Positions 24,196-33,043 of a stretch of 64,000 bases of DNA are shown one piece after another. Source of the DNA: DASUPK01 sp963831605 (lineage in GTDB: Bacteria > Actinomycetota > Thermoleophilia > Solirubrobacterales > 70-9); contig CAWHQR010000002.1 of assembly GCA_963831605.1 (NCBI GenBank), positions 62,001 to 126,000 of the forward strand, read 5' to 3'. Within the stretch, counting starts at the first letter, position 1; each line of letters starts with the position of its first letter. The position numbers and the translations under genes are program-made. The notes beneath the pieces were generated by a model that searched no databases, was not told the DNA's origin, and was given only the letters and a program-made list of their open reading frames with translations.

Positions 24196-24561
24196 TCAGG
24201 TTCCGAGCGGGCGACTGAACCGCGTTGAAGCGGTCAGCACCATGTGCGCGGAGCCGAATCCGACCAAAAAGACTGTTGCGACGTAATCGCCGGCGATTCC
24301 CGCCACGACCCCGACCGCGATGGTGGCCGCGGCCAGCGTGTAGTCGAGTCCCGCGTGGGCGCTCAGCGGCACGTTCCCGCGCTGCGCGTCGCCATACACG
24401 GAGGTGGCGAGCCCGAGCAGGAGAACACCGAGAGCGATGCTCAGGGCGCCCGCGAGGGGCGTGAAGCCGAGCGCGAAGGGCGCCACCATCAATAGGGGGG
24501 CGGCGGCCACCTCGAGAGCGGCGTGCACGTGGATCGGGATTGCCCTGAACAGAGTCATCAC
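24196..24561 (-). CDS. Small four-helix membrane protein
   Basis: This 121-residue protein has four hydrophobic segments (ALEVAAAPLLMVAPFALGF, LAGALSIALGVLLLGLATSVYG, LDYTLAAATIAVGVVAGIAG, and YVATVFLVGFGSAHMVLTAS). The APLLMVAPFALGF turn is reminiscent of SPW-repeat membrane proteins but the SPW triad is absent, so the family is open. A TATCTT hexamer 7 nt before the GTG 24561 favours a leaderless GTG start; ATG 24558 directly follows. It is divergent from tlyA. Confidence 0.55.
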   Translation of the reverse strand: MMTLFRAIPIHVHAALEVAAAPLLMVAPFALGFTPLAGALSIALGVLLLGLATSVYGDAQRGNVPLSAHAGLDYTLAAATIAVGVVAGIAGDYVATVFLVGFGSAHMVLTASTRFSRPLGT

Positions 24562-24568
24562 GAAAACC

Positions 24569-24574
24569 AAGATA
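24569..24574 (-). promoter_or_regulatory. -10-like TATCTT of the 24.2-kb membrane-protein gene
   Basis: The minus strand reads TATCTT, 7 nt, GTG 24561. Confidence 0.4.
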
Positions 24575-24657
24575 CGAACGTATGTGCGATTCGTGTGTGA
24601 GCGCGGTCACACGCCGTGGGTGGCATCGGGCTCCCGCTCAGGCGAACCCCTCCCAGG

Positions 24658-24663
24658 TACGGT
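24658..24663 (+). promoter_or_regulatory. -10-like TACGGT of tlyA
   Basis: TACGGT, 6 nt, then ATG 24670. It marks the start of the tlyA-nadK transcript and rules out the in-frame upstream start at 24616. Confidence 0.5.
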
Positions 24664-24669
24664 TGGCAC

Positions 24670-25452
24670 ATGCCCCGTCGCCGCGCCGACACCCTGCTCG
24701 CCGAGCGCGGGCTGGCGCCCTCGCGGACCGCCGCGGCGGCGTGCGTACGCGCCGGGAGGGTTCGTCTCGGCCGGGATGGAGCATCAGTCGAGAAGCCGAG
24801 CGAGCTGATCGACGAGAAGGCCGAGCTGGTGATGGAGGAGGGCGAGGAGTTCGTCTCGCGTGGGGGTATCAAGCTGAAGAACGCCCTGGACGAGCTGCCG
24901 GTGGAGGTGGATGGGCGTCGCTGCCTGGATGTCGGCGCGTCGACCGGCGGGTTCACCGATTGCCTGCTGCAGCGCGGCGCTGCGACGGTGATCGCGGTCG
25001 ACGTCGGCTACGGGCAGCTCGACTGGAAGCTGCGGCAGGACCCGCGGGTTCTGGTGATGGAGAGGATCAACGCTCGCGCGCTGGGGGATTCCTATCTGCC
25101 CTTTCGGCCCGGCCTGATCACCGTGGACGTCTCCTTCATCTCGCTGGCGATGCTGATCGCGCCGATCGTCGCCACGGCGGACGAGGAATTCGACCTGCTC
25201 GGGCTGGTCAAGCCCCAGTTCGAGCTCGGCAAGGAGAAGGTGGGAAAGGGCGGGGTCGTCCGTGACGCCGGGGATCGCCGCGACGCGATTCGCAAGGTCG
25301 TCGAGGCGGTGCGAAAGGAGCGCCTCGCCGTGCGCGGCCTGGCCTCCTCGGGGCTGCCCGGCCCGAAGGGCAATCGTGAGACCTTCGTCTGGGCCTCGCG
25401 CAGTGGGAAGGAGATCGACCTGGACAATGCGCTCGAGGAGGTCGAGCCATGA
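24670..25452 (+). CDS. tlyA: TlyA-family rRNA 2'-O-methyltransferase
   Basis: This 260-residue protein has an N-terminal S4 RNA-binding domain (MPRRRADTLLAERG...RVRLG) and an FtsJ-like methyltransferase domain with the SAM loop DVGASTGGF (87-95), VDVGYGQLDW and VDVSFISL. TlyA proteins methylate ribose positions in 16S and 23S rRNA (C1409/C1920 in mycobacteria) and so affect capreomycin sensitivity. The ATG at 24670 gives the family N-terminus. nadK overlaps its stop by 4 nt (ATGA), the usual tlyA-nadK-recN order. Confidence 0.93.
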   Translation: MPRRRADTLLAERGLAPSRTAAAACVRAGRVRLGRDGASVEKPSELIDEKAELVMEEGEEFVSRGGIKLKNALDELPVEVDGRRCLDVGASTGGFTDCLLQRGAATVIAVDVGYGQLDWKLRQDPRVLVMERINARALGDSYLPFRPGLITVDVSFISLAMLIAPIVATADEEFDLLGLVKPQFELGKEKVGKGGVVRDAGDRRDAIRKVVEAVRKERLAVRGLASSGLPGPKGNRETFVWASRSGKEIDLDNALEEVEP

Positions 25453-26288
25453 CCAAGGCGATGCTGATCACCCACACCCACCCGGAGGCCGCCTCCGAGG
25501 CGGTCTTGAAGGCCGTCGAGCTGGCGCGAGCGGCCTCTGTGGACCTGACCTGCACGGCGGATGAGCGCGAGAAGCACGGGGACGCCGCGTCGGGGATCGA
25601 GCTGGTCGCGGACGGGGAGCGCCCCGACGTCTGCATCGTTCTGGGCGGCGACGGCAGCATCCTCTACGCGCTGCGCCGGTTCGCTGGAACCGGGGTGCCT
25701 GTCTTCGGCATCAACTTCGGGACTGTCGGCTTCCTGGCGGCCGTCGAACGGGATCACCTCGAGAGCGGCCTCGAGCGGGCCTTCAAGGGCCAGTTCGACG
25801 CGATGGACTTGCCGGCGCTGCGGGTCGACCTGCCGCTCGACATGCCGATCGGGCTGAACGACGTCAGCTTCGTGCGGCGACCGCACGGGAGAGTGGCCGA
25901 GCTCTCGTACGCGATCGGCGACGAGGAGGTGGGGAGCGTCCGCTGCGACGGTCTGGTCGCCGCGACGCCCGCAGGCTCGACCGGATACAACCTCGCCAAC
26001 GCCGGCCCGATCCTGGCATGGGGGGTGAAGGGCTACGTGGTCAGCTTCATCGCCCCGCACACCCTCGCCGCCCGCGCGCTCGTCGTTGCGCCCAACGACG
26101 CCCTGCAGGTGCGCAACGCCGCGGGACGCGAGCCGGTCGAGATCTCGCTCGACGGTGAGCCGGCCGGAGAGCTCGCACCGGGCGCGGAGATCGAGATCCG
26201 CTTCGAGGAGTCCGCCAGCTGCCTCGCGCAGCTCCCGGGCCGCAACTTCTACCGGCGAATCCGGGAGAAGTTCGGGATGCTGGCTTAG
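25449..26288 (+). CDS. nadK: NAD kinase
   Basis: This ATP (or polyphosphate)-dependent NAD kinase makes NADP+. The GGDG nucleotide motif is at residues 66-69 (LGGDGSILYALRRF), followed by VFGINFGTVGFLA and the second conserved motif VAATPAGSTGYNLANAGPIL. The DGEPAGELAPG beta-strand follows. At 279 aa it has normal length. It overlaps tlyA by 4 nt and is separated from recN by an inserted MFS gene. Confidence 0.96.
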   Translation: MTKAMLITHTHPEAASEAVLKAVELARAASVDLTCTADEREKHGDAASGIELVADGERPDVCIVLGGDGSILYALRRFAGTGVPVFGINFGTVGFLAAVERDHLESGLERAFKGQFDAMDLPALRVDLPLDMPIGLNDVSFVRRPHGRVAELSYAIGDEEVGSVRCDGLVAATPAGSTGYNLANAGPILAWGVKGYVVSFIAPHTLAARALVVAPNDALQVRNAAGREPVEISLDGEPAGELAPGAEIEIRFEESASCLAQLPGRNFYRRIREKFGMLA

Positions 26289-26351
26289 CCGCCGGGTCCG
26301 GGTTTGAGACACTGGGTTTTCGGATCCGGCGTCCCGCGGTAAGGAGGCATT

Positions 26352-27884
26352 GTGGAGCGGAAGTGGTGGAGCTTGCTCGCGGTCTGTCTGGCGACGTTCA
26401 TGCTGCTGCTCGACATCACCGTCGTCAACGTCGCGCTGCCCGACATCCAGAAGGCCCTGCACACGGACCTGACCGGGCTGCAATGGGTGGTCGACGCCTA
26501 CACGCTGCTGCTCTCCGCCTTCACCCTGACCATGGGAAGTCTCGCGGACCGCTACGGCCGCCGGCGGCTGTTCATCATCGGCGTCGGGCTGTTCACGCTT
26601 GCTTCGCTGCTCTGCGGACTTGCGACGAGCGCGACCTTCCTGCATGTCGCGCGCGGCCTGCAGGGTATCGGGGGCGCGGCGATGTTCGCGACTTCGCTCG
26701 CCCTGATCGCCCAGGAGTTCCAGGGAGCCGACCGCGGGACCGCGATCGCAGCCTGGGGCGCGACGATCGGCGGCGCCGTCGCGGTCGGCCCGCTGGTCGG
26801 CGGGGCGCTCACAGACGGGTTCGGCTGGGAGTGGATCTTCTTCGTCAACGTCCCGATCGGGATCGGAACCGTGATCCTCGCCCGGACCCAGGCCGGCGAG
26901 TCGCGCGATCCGGATGCCAAGCGCCTCGACTGGGCGGGGCTGGTCACGTTCTCTCTTGGGCTCTTCGCACTGATCTTCGGCCTGCTGCGCGGCAACGCGG
27001 AGGGCTGGGGCAGCGCCCTGATCGTCGGGTCGCTGGGGGCCGCGGTCGTCCTGCTCGTCGCGTTCGTGCTCTTCGAGTGGCGCCAGGACCACGCGATGTT
27101 CGACCTCAGCCTGTTTCGCAAGCCCGCGTTCTCGGGCGTCTCCTACGGCACCTTCGCGATCGGGGCCGGGATGTTCTCGATGTTCCTCTACATCACGATC
27201 TACATGCAGAGCGTGATCGGGATGACTCCGCTCCAGGCCGGTGTTCGCTTCCTGCCGCTGACCGTGTTCGCGTTCATCGTGCCGCTTGTCACGCGCAACC
27301 TGGTCGCGAAGCTCCCGGCGCGAGTACCCCTGACGATCGGGCTGACGCTCGTCGGCATCGGATTGCTGCTGATGCGTGGGGTCAAGCCCGATTCGGAGTG
27401 GACGGCGCTCCTCGCCGGGTTCATCGTCAGCGGCATCGGCATCGGGCTCTCCAATCCGTCGATCGCCTCGACCGCGCTCGGAGTCGTCCCCGCGGCGCGC
27501 TCGGGCATGGCGTCGGGGATCAACAACACGATGCGGATCGCCGGCGTATCGACGGGGATCGCCGCCCTCGGTGCCATTTTCCAGACCAAGATCACGGACT
27601 CGCTCCACACCCTGGTGCCTCAGGCGCCGAGTGGGTTCGCCGACGGCGTTGCCGCGAGCGGTACCCACGCCGCCGACCAGGCGCCGCCACAGTTCCACGA
27701 CCAGGCATTCCATGCGGCGGGCGTCGCCTTCACCGACGCCTTCAACGACATCCTCCTGGTCGGGGCGCTGATCCTGTTCACGGGCGCGATCGCTGTTCTC
27801 GCCCTGGTGCGTCAGAGCGACTTCGTCCCGCACGGGCCACCGCAGCAGGCTCCGGCGGAGGTAGAGGAGCCGGCCGCCGCGTAA
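26352..27884 (+). CDS. DHA2-family MFS exporter
   Basis: This 510-residue, 14-helix drug exporter starts at a GTG preceded by AAGGAGG (26341-26347), one of the few strong ribosome sites in this block. It begins MERKWWSLLAVCLATFMLLLDIT and has LADRYGRRRLF (motif A) and GGAVAVGPLVGGAL (motif C). It is a close paralogue of the transporter at 55.5 kb, which begins MERKWWTLLASC. It lies between nadK and recN, which are normally adjacent, so it is probably a later insertion into the block. Confidence 0.9.
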   Translation: MERKWWSLLAVCLATFMLLLDITVVNVALPDIQKALHTDLTGLQWVVDAYTLLLSAFTLTMGSLADRYGRRRLFIIGVGLFTLASLLCGLATSATFLHVARGLQGIGGAAMFATSLALIAQEFQGADRGTAIAAWGATIGGAVAVGPLVGGALTDGFGWEWIFFVNVPIGIGTVILARTQAGESRDPDAKRLDWAGLVTFSLGLFALIFGLLRGNAEGWGSALIVGSLGAAVVLLVAFVLFEWRQDHAMFDLSLFRKPAFSGVSYGTFAIGAGMFSMFLYITIYMQSVIGMTPLQAGVRFLPLTVFAFIVPLVTRNLVAKLPARVPLTIGLTLVGIGLLLMRGVKPDSEWTALLAGFIVSGIGIGLSNPSIASTALGVVPAARSGMASGINNTMRIAGVSTGIAALGAIFQTKITDSLHTLVPQAPSGFADGVAASGTHAADQAPPQFHDQAFHAAGVAFTDAFNDILLVGALILFTGAIAVLALVRQSDFVPHGPPQQAPAEVEEPAAA

Positions 27885-27917
27885 TCCGTCGGGCTCCCTC
27901 GTTAGAACGAGGGACCC

Positions 27918-29594
27918 ATGCTCCTCGAGCTCCGAATCGAGAATCTGCTCCTGATCGAGCGCGCCGAGCTGCGGCTCGGACCTGGGCTGAACGCGATCAC
28001 CGGCGAGACGGGAGCGGGCAAGACGATCCTGGCCCACTCCTTCGATCTGCTGATGGGCGGCAGGGCGCGCTCGCATATCGTCCGGCCCGGCGCTGCCGAG
28101 GCCTACGTCGAGGGCGTATTCGAGCTTCCGAAGGGGTTGCTCGACGATCCGGAGCTGGCCGAGATCGCCGATCGGCTGCCGGAGGGCGCGACGGAGGTGG
28201 CGATCGGGCGACGCGTCTCGGCGAGCGGGCGCACGAGCGCCTTTCTCGCGGGTCGCTCCGCGTCGGCACCCGAGTTGCAGGCCCTGGGCTCCCGGCTGCT
28301 CGCCTTCTACGGGCAGCACGAGCACCGCAAGCTGACGCTGTCGGGCGCACAGCTCGAGACGCTGGACGGCTTCGCCGGCGAGGAGCACCTGGAGCGGCGC
28401 CGGGCCTATCGGGAGGCGCACGCCGAGGTGCTTCGGGTCGAGCGGGAGCTGGCCCGCATCCGCGAGCGGGAGGGTGCCCGCGAGCGCGATCTCGACATCC
28501 TGCGCTTCGAGCTGGAGGAGATCGAGGCCGCGAAGCCCGATCCGGCCGAGGAGGCGGAGCTCGCTCCCGAGCGCGAGCGTCTGCGGCACGCGGAGTCGCT
28601 GCGGATGGCGGCGTCCGAGGCGCTTGCCGCCGTGGGCGGCGAGGGAGAGGGCGCCGCTGCCGATGCGATGGGCACCGCGGAGTCCGCCCTCGCGGCGCAG
28701 GAGGGCGTCGACGTCGAGCTCGACCGGCTCGCGGAGACCGCCCGGGGACTCCGGATGGAGGTCCAGGAGCTTGCGGGTGAGCTGCGCGGATACGCCGAGC
28801 GGATCGAGGCCGAGCCGGGCCGCCTCGAGCAGGTCGAGGAGCGGCTCGATGCCCTGGACCGGCTGAGGCGCAAGCACGGGGGCACGATCGACTCGGTGCT
28901 GGCGCACGCCGAGCACTGCCGCACCGAGATCGAGACGATCGAGGGGGCGGAGGAGGCGACGGACCGCCTCGAAGCCGAGTTGGTGAAGGCCCAGCGGAAG
29001 CGGACCGATCTCGGCGGACAGCTCAGCGAGGTGCGCGCGAAGGCAGCGCGGCGTCTGGAGAAGAGCGTCGCCGCGGAGCTCGAGCAGCTCGCGATGAGCG
29101 GGGCGAAGCTGGAGGTGAGCCTCGAGCCGCACTCCGAGGGCTTCGGGACGCTCGGGCAGGAGCGGGTCGCGTTCCAGGTCGCCACCAACCCGGGAATGCC
29201 GGTCTCACCACTTCGGGATGCGGCCTCCGGCGGCGAGCTCTCCAGGGTGATGCTCGCCCTTGCCGGTCAGGGCGCGCGGGGCGGGGCGGCCACCTTCGTC
29301 TTCGACGAGATCGACGCCGGGATCGGCGGGAACACCGCGAAGGCGGTCGGCGAGCGGCTGCGGAGCCTCGGAGAAGAGCGCCAGGTGCTCTGCATCACCC
29401 ACCTGCCGCAGGTCGCCTCGATGGCCGAAAGCCACTTTCGGATCGAGAAGAGCGTGGACGGAGGCCAGGCGAGGGCGCAGGTCGAGAGGGTGGACGGCGA
29501 GGGCCTCGTCGCGGAGATCGTCCGGATGCTCGGCGGCGACGACGGCGATGAGGCGGCCGACCGTCATGCGCGCGAACTGCTTCGCGCAGCCTGA
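27918..29594 (+). CDS. recN: DNA repair protein RecN
   Basis: This SMC-like ATPase recruits and tethers DNA ends in double-strand-break repair. The 558-residue protein has Walker A GETGAGKT at 29-36 and a long Glu/Arg/Leu-rich coiled-coil from about 150 to 380. The ABC signature is SGGELSRVMLALAG and Walker B is TFVFDEIDAGIGG, followed by CITHLPQVA. The start gives MLLELRIENLLLIERAEL, the standard RecN N-terminus. steA follows after 27 nt. Confidence 0.96.
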   Translation: MLLELRIENLLLIERAELRLGPGLNAITGETGAGKTILAHSFDLLMGGRARSHIVRPGAAEAYVEGVFELPKGLLDDPELAEIADRLPEGATEVAIGRRVSASGRTSAFLAGRSASAPELQALGSRLLAFYGQHEHRKLTLSGAQLETLDGFAGEEHLERRRAYREAHAEVLRVERELARIREREGARERDLDILRFELEEIEAAKPDPAEEAELAPERERLRHAESLRMAASEALAAVGGEGEGAAADAMGTAESALAAQEGVDVELDRLAETARGLRMEVQELAGELRGYAERIEAEPGRLEQVEERLDALDRLRRKHGGTIDSVLAHAEHCRTEIETIEGAEEATDRLEAELVKAQRKRTDLGGQLSEVRAKAARRLEKSVAAELEQLAMSGAKLEVSLEPHSEGFGTLGQERVAFQVATNPGMPVSPLRDAASGGELSRVMLALAGQGARGGAATFVFDEIDAGIGGNTAKAVGERLRSLGEERQVLCITHLPQVASMAESHFRIEKSVDGGQARAQVERVDGEGLVAEIVRMLGGDDGDEAADRHARELLRAA

Positions 29595-29609
29595 GTGCTC
29601 CGGGCTGCA

Positions 29610-29615
29610 TAGGCT
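29610..29615 (+). promoter_or_regulatory. -10-like TAGGCT of steA
   Basis: TAGGCT, 6 nt, ATG 29622. It would drive a leaderless transcript of steA, the MraY/WecA-like gene and pyrG. Confidence 0.45.
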
Positions 29616-29621
29616 CTCCCG

Positions 29622-30638
29622 ATGGCCATCGCCGTCCCCAGCGTCATCACCGGTACTGCACGGGTGGGTCCCCGCACCAAGGAGCTGGTCCGGAGGCTCG
29701 CACCGGGCGAGATCGCGGTGATCGACCACGCCAACCTCGACCGGGTCGCGGGACAGGAGCTGGTCGCCGCGAGCCCCGCGGCCGTCGTCAACGCGTCCCG
29801 CTCGGCCGATGGGACCCATCCCAACCTCGGGCCGCTGATCCTGACCCGCGCGGGGATCCCGCTGATCGATGCGGATGCCGGGCTGCTCGGGCTGGTCCGT
29901 GACGGCGATCCGCTCGAGATCGACGGCGAGGAGATCCGCGTCGCCGGTACCGCCGTGGCCGAGGGAACAGCGCTCGATGCCGACGATCTGCTCGCGCTGC
30001 TCGAGGAGGGGAGGGGACACTCCGTTGACCTCCTCCGTGAGTTCGCCGAGAACACCCTCGAGCACGTGCGGGACGAGGCGGACGGCTTCCTCTCACTCGG
30101 AGAGCTGCCCGAGCCGCGAACGAGCTTCCGAGGCCGCGACGCCCTGATCGTCGTCCGCGGCGGAGATCACGTCCGTGACCTCGATGCCCTCGCCGGCTAC
30201 GTCGAGCGACGCGCTCCGGTCCTCATCGGTGTGGACGGGGGCGCCGACGCCCTGCTCGACCGGGGCCTGCTCCCCGATCTGATCGTGGGCGACATGGATT
30301 CCGCCGGCGAGGCCGCCCTGCGGAGCGGGGCGGAGCTGGTGGTCCAGGGATACCCGGGCGGAGGAGCTCCCGGGGCCGCGCGCCTCGAAGCGCTCGAGCT
30401 GCCTCACTCGATCGTCGCCGCTCCCGGTACGAGCCAGGACCTGGCCCTGCTGATCGCCTACGAGCACGGGGCGGAGCTGTTGGTGAGCGTCGGCACTCCG
30501 CAGTCGATGGTCGAGTTCCTCGGCAAGGGCAGGGCGGGAATGTCCTCGACGTTCCTTGCCCGGCTGCTCGTGGGGGACGCCCTGGTTGACGCCAGCGGGG
30601 TCGGCCGACTGCTCCCCGGCGCCGCTCGGCCGGCTTGA
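29622..30638 (+). CDS. steA: SteA-like cytokinetic protein (TPPK-fold)
   Basis: This 338-residue protein is homologous to SteA (Rv1697 family), which with SteB supports septal peptidoglycan remodelling in corynebacteria. It has a first domain (VVNASRSADGTHPNLGPLILTRAGIPLIDA), then a thiamin-pyrophosphokinase-like fold with VDGGADALLDRGLLPDLIVGDMDSA. The C-terminal AGMSSTFLARLLVGDALVDA segment probably includes the membrane-associated part. Placement between recN and pyrG matches Mycobacterium. Its TGA overlaps the TTG of the next gene. Confidence 0.85.
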   Translation: MAIAVPSVITGTARVGPRTKELVRRLAPGEIAVIDHANLDRVAGQELVAASPAAVVNASRSADGTHPNLGPLILTRAGIPLIDADAGLLGLVRDGDPLEIDGEEIRVAGTAVAEGTALDADDLLALLEEGRGHSVDLLREFAENTLEHVRDEADGFLSLGELPEPRTSFRGRDALIVVRGGDHVRDLDALAGYVERRAPVLIGVDGGADALLDRGLLPDLIVGDMDSAGEAALRSGAELVVQGYPGGGAPGAARLEALELPHSIVAAPGTSQDLALLIAYEHGAELLVSVGTPQSMVEFLGKGRAGMSSTFLARLLVGDALVDASGVGRLLPGAARPA

Positions 30639-31336
30639 CGCGGCGGCCCAACTACCGGGGCGTCGAGGTGCTCTTCCCGCTCGGCCTGCCGATCCTCGCG
30701 GCCGGTCTGATTCTGGGCGCGGTCGCCGGGGTGGACGGGGGCCGCTGGATCGCCTACGTCGCCGGGGTGTCGCTGCTGGGCCTGATCGACGACCTCCTGG
30801 GCGAGGGAGGACCCCGCGGGCTGCGCGGTCACGGCGCGGCCCTGGCCGCCGGGCGGCCGTCGACCGGCGCGCTCAAGGCGCTCGGGACGGTGGCGTTGGC
30901 GGCCTGGGCGGCTCCGGGCGACGGGGCGCCCTATCTCCTCGACGTGGGCGTGCTGTCCCTGGCTCCCCACGTGATCAACCTGATCGACCTGCGACCCGGG
31001 AGGGCGGAGAAGGCCGCCGCCCTCGCGCTGGCGGGGCTCTGCGCCATCAGCGGGTCGGCGGCGGCGCTCGCGCACGTCTGGCCGTTCGCGGCCGCGGCCG
31101 CGGCCGGAGCGCTGATCACCCTGCGCGAGCGGGGGATGCTCGGCGACAGCGGGGCGAGTCTGATCGGCGCGATGGTTGGAGTCGTCTGCGTCACCGCTCT
31201 CGGTGCGGCCGGGACCGCGATCGCGCTGGCGGCGCTGATCACGATCTCGCTGTATGGGGAGTTTCGCTCGATCGCCGCCGCGATCGAGCGAGTTCCGCTG
31301 TTCGACCGACTAGACTCGCTCGGCAGAGTCAATTGA
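30635..31336 (+). CDS. MraY/WecA-like phosphoglycosyl transferase homologue, short
   Basis: This 233-residue multi-spanning membrane protein has the polyprenyl-phosphate GlcNAc/MurNAc-1-phosphate transferase pattern: SLLGLIDDLLG (catalytic Asp pair, 52-53), HVINLIDLRPGR (the NxxD-type segment) and MLGDSGASLIGAMVG (the GDSGS-like element). Known MraY/WecA proteins have about 320-380 residues, so this is a shortened relative. It begins at TTG in a TTGA overlap with steA and ends in a TTGA overlap with pyrG. In mycobacteria this slot holds steB/mctB, unrelated to MraY. A role in lipid-linked cell-wall precursor metabolism is inferred. Confidence 0.7.
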   Translation: MTRRPNYRGVEVLFPLGLPILAAGLILGAVAGVDGGRWIAYVAGVSLLGLIDDLLGEGGPRGLRGHGAALAAGRPSTGALKALGTVALAAWAAPGDGAPYLLDVGVLSLAPHVINLIDLRPGRAEKAAALALAGLCAISGSAAALAHVWPFAAAAAAGALITLRERGMLGDSGASLIGAMVGVVCVTALGAAGTAIALAALITISLYGEFRSIAAAIERVPLFDRLDSLGRVN

Positions 31337-33027
31337 GCCAACCGAAGCCCAGCGACACCCGATTTCTCTTCGTGACAGGCGGTGTCGTCTCGTCCCTCGG
31401 CAAGGGCATCGCCTCCGCCTCACTCGGCCGTCTTCTCGTCTCCCGCGGCTTCCGCGTCCAGCTTCAGAAGCTCGACCCCTACATCAACGTCGATCCGGGG
31501 ACGATGAGCCCGTTCCAGCACGGCGAGGTCTTCGTCACCGAGGACGGCGCCGAGACCGACCTCGACCTGGGCCACTACGAGCGCTTCACCGACGAGAACA
31601 CCTCCCGCGCCTCCAACTTCACCGCCGGCGGCGTCTACAACAGCGTCATTCGGCGCGAGCGCCGCGGCGACTACCTCGGCGCCACCGTCCAGGTGATCCC
31701 GCACATCACCGACGAGATCAAGAACCGCATTCTGATCGTCGCCGAGTCGCAGGCCGTCGACTTCGTGATCACCGAGATCGGCGGGACGGTCGGCGACATC
31801 GAGTCGCTGCCGTTCCTCGAGGCGATTCGCCAGCTCTACACCGACATGGGCCCGAAGCGCTGCATGTTCATCCACCTGACCCTGGTCCCCTACGTGGGGC
31901 ATGCCGGCGAGATGAAGACCAAGCCGACGCAGCACTCGGTCAACGAGTTGCGCCGCATCGGGATCCAGCCCCATGCGCTCCTCTGCCGCTCGGAGCAGGG
32001 GCTCGACCGCGAAATCCGGAAGAAGATCGCCCTCTTCGCCAGCCTTCCCGAGGACGCCGTGATCTCGGCTCGCGACGTCGACAACGTCTACAAGGTGCCG
32101 CTGGTGCTCCGGGCCGAGGGCGCCGACGACCTGATCCTCGATCACTTCGGGATCGAGTCCGAGACGCCCGACCTGACCGAGTGGGAGGAGCTGATCAAGC
32201 GTGCCGACGCCTCACGCGAGCGGAAGGTGAAGATCGCGCTGGTCGGCAAGTACGTCCAGCTCGAGGACGCCTACAAGTCCGTGATCGAGGCGCTCACCCA
32301 TGGCGGCTGGCAGCACGGGGTCGAGGTGGAGACCCAGCTGGTCTCCGCCGAGGACATCGACGAGGCTCAGCTCGAGGACGTCGACGGGATCCTGATCCCG
32401 GGCGGCTTCGGCGAGCGGGGGATCGAGGGCAAGGTCGAGGCCGCTCGGATTGCTCGCGAGAAGGGCATCCCATATCTGGGGATCTGTCTTGGGATGCAGA
32501 TCGCGGTCGTGGAGTTCGCGAGAAACGTCTGCGGCATGGACGGGGCCAACTCGGCCGAGTTCGATCCCGAGACGCCCTTCCCGGTTGTCGACCTGCTGCC
32601 CGAGCAGAAGGAGGTCTCGGATCTGGGCGGGACGATGCGCCTCGGCGCCGACCCGGTGAAGCTTCACGAGGACACCGAGGCCCGCGAGATCTTCGGCGAG
32701 CCCGTCATCTACAAGCGCCACCGCCACCGCTATGAGGTCAACAACATGCTTCGCAAGCGGCTGGAGGAGGAGGGCCTGGTCGCCAGCGGGACGTCACCCG
32801 ACGATCGCCTCGTCGAGGTGATCGAGCTTCCGGACCATCCCTTCTTCGTCGCCTCGCAGTTCCACCCTGAGTTCAACTCCCGGCCGACCCGCCCGGAGCC
32901 GCTGTTCCGCGAGTTCGTCGGCGCCGCGGCCAAGCGGGCGGCGGAGCGCCCGGTGAGCGCCGAGCCGGCCGCGGAGGCCGAGGCGGTCGCTGAGAACTCC
33001 GAGGACGTCAGCGTCCGCCGCTCTTAG
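31333..33027 (+). CDS. pyrG: CTP synthase
   Basis: This enzyme converts UTP to CTP with glutamine or ammonia. The 564-residue protein has the N-terminal synthase domain (FVTGGVVSSLGKGIASASLGRLL; LDPYINVDPGTMSPFQHGEVFVTEDGAETDLDLGHYERF region) and a C-terminal class I GATase domain with nucleophile Cys385 in GICLGMQ. The His/Glu pair lies in SQFHPEF. It starts at TTG 31333 (LSQPKPSDTRFLF), overlapping the stop of the MraY-like gene. The last 25 residues are an Ala/Glu-rich tail absent from most homologues. Confidence 0.97.
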   Translation: MSQPKPSDTRFLFVTGGVVSSLGKGIASASLGRLLVSRGFRVQLQKLDPYINVDPGTMSPFQHGEVFVTEDGAETDLDLGHYERFTDENTSRASNFTAGGVYNSVIRRERRGDYLGATVQVIPHITDEIKNRILIVAESQAVDFVITEIGGTVGDIESLPFLEAIRQLYTDMGPKRCMFIHLTLVPYVGHAGEMKTKPTQHSVNELRRIGIQPHALLCRSEQGLDREIRKKIALFASLPEDAVISARDVDNVYKVPLVLRAEGADDLILDHFGIESETPDLTEWEELIKRADASRERKVKIALVGKYVQLEDAYKSVIEALTHGGWQHGVEVETQLVSAEDIDEAQLEDVDGILIPGGFGERGIEGKVEAARIAREKGIPYLGICLGMQIAVVEFARNVCGMDGANSAEFDPETPFPVVDLLPEQKEVSDLGGTMRLGADPVKLHEDTEAREIFGEPVIYKRHRHRYEVNNMLRKRLEEEGLVASGTSPDDRLVEVIELPDHPFFVASQFHPEFNSRPTRPEPLFREFVGAAAKRAAERPVSAEPAAEAEAVAENSEDVSVRRS

Positions 33028-33043
33028 CCGGCGCCGGTCTCGC

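Noticed and set aside
25092..29132. A 1346-codon open frame on the minus strand opposite tlyA, nadK and recN
   Set aside because: It is the complement of strongly recognisable genes in very GC-rich DNA, where opposite-strand stops are rare; its Arg/Gly/Asp/Leu-rich composition matches no protein.
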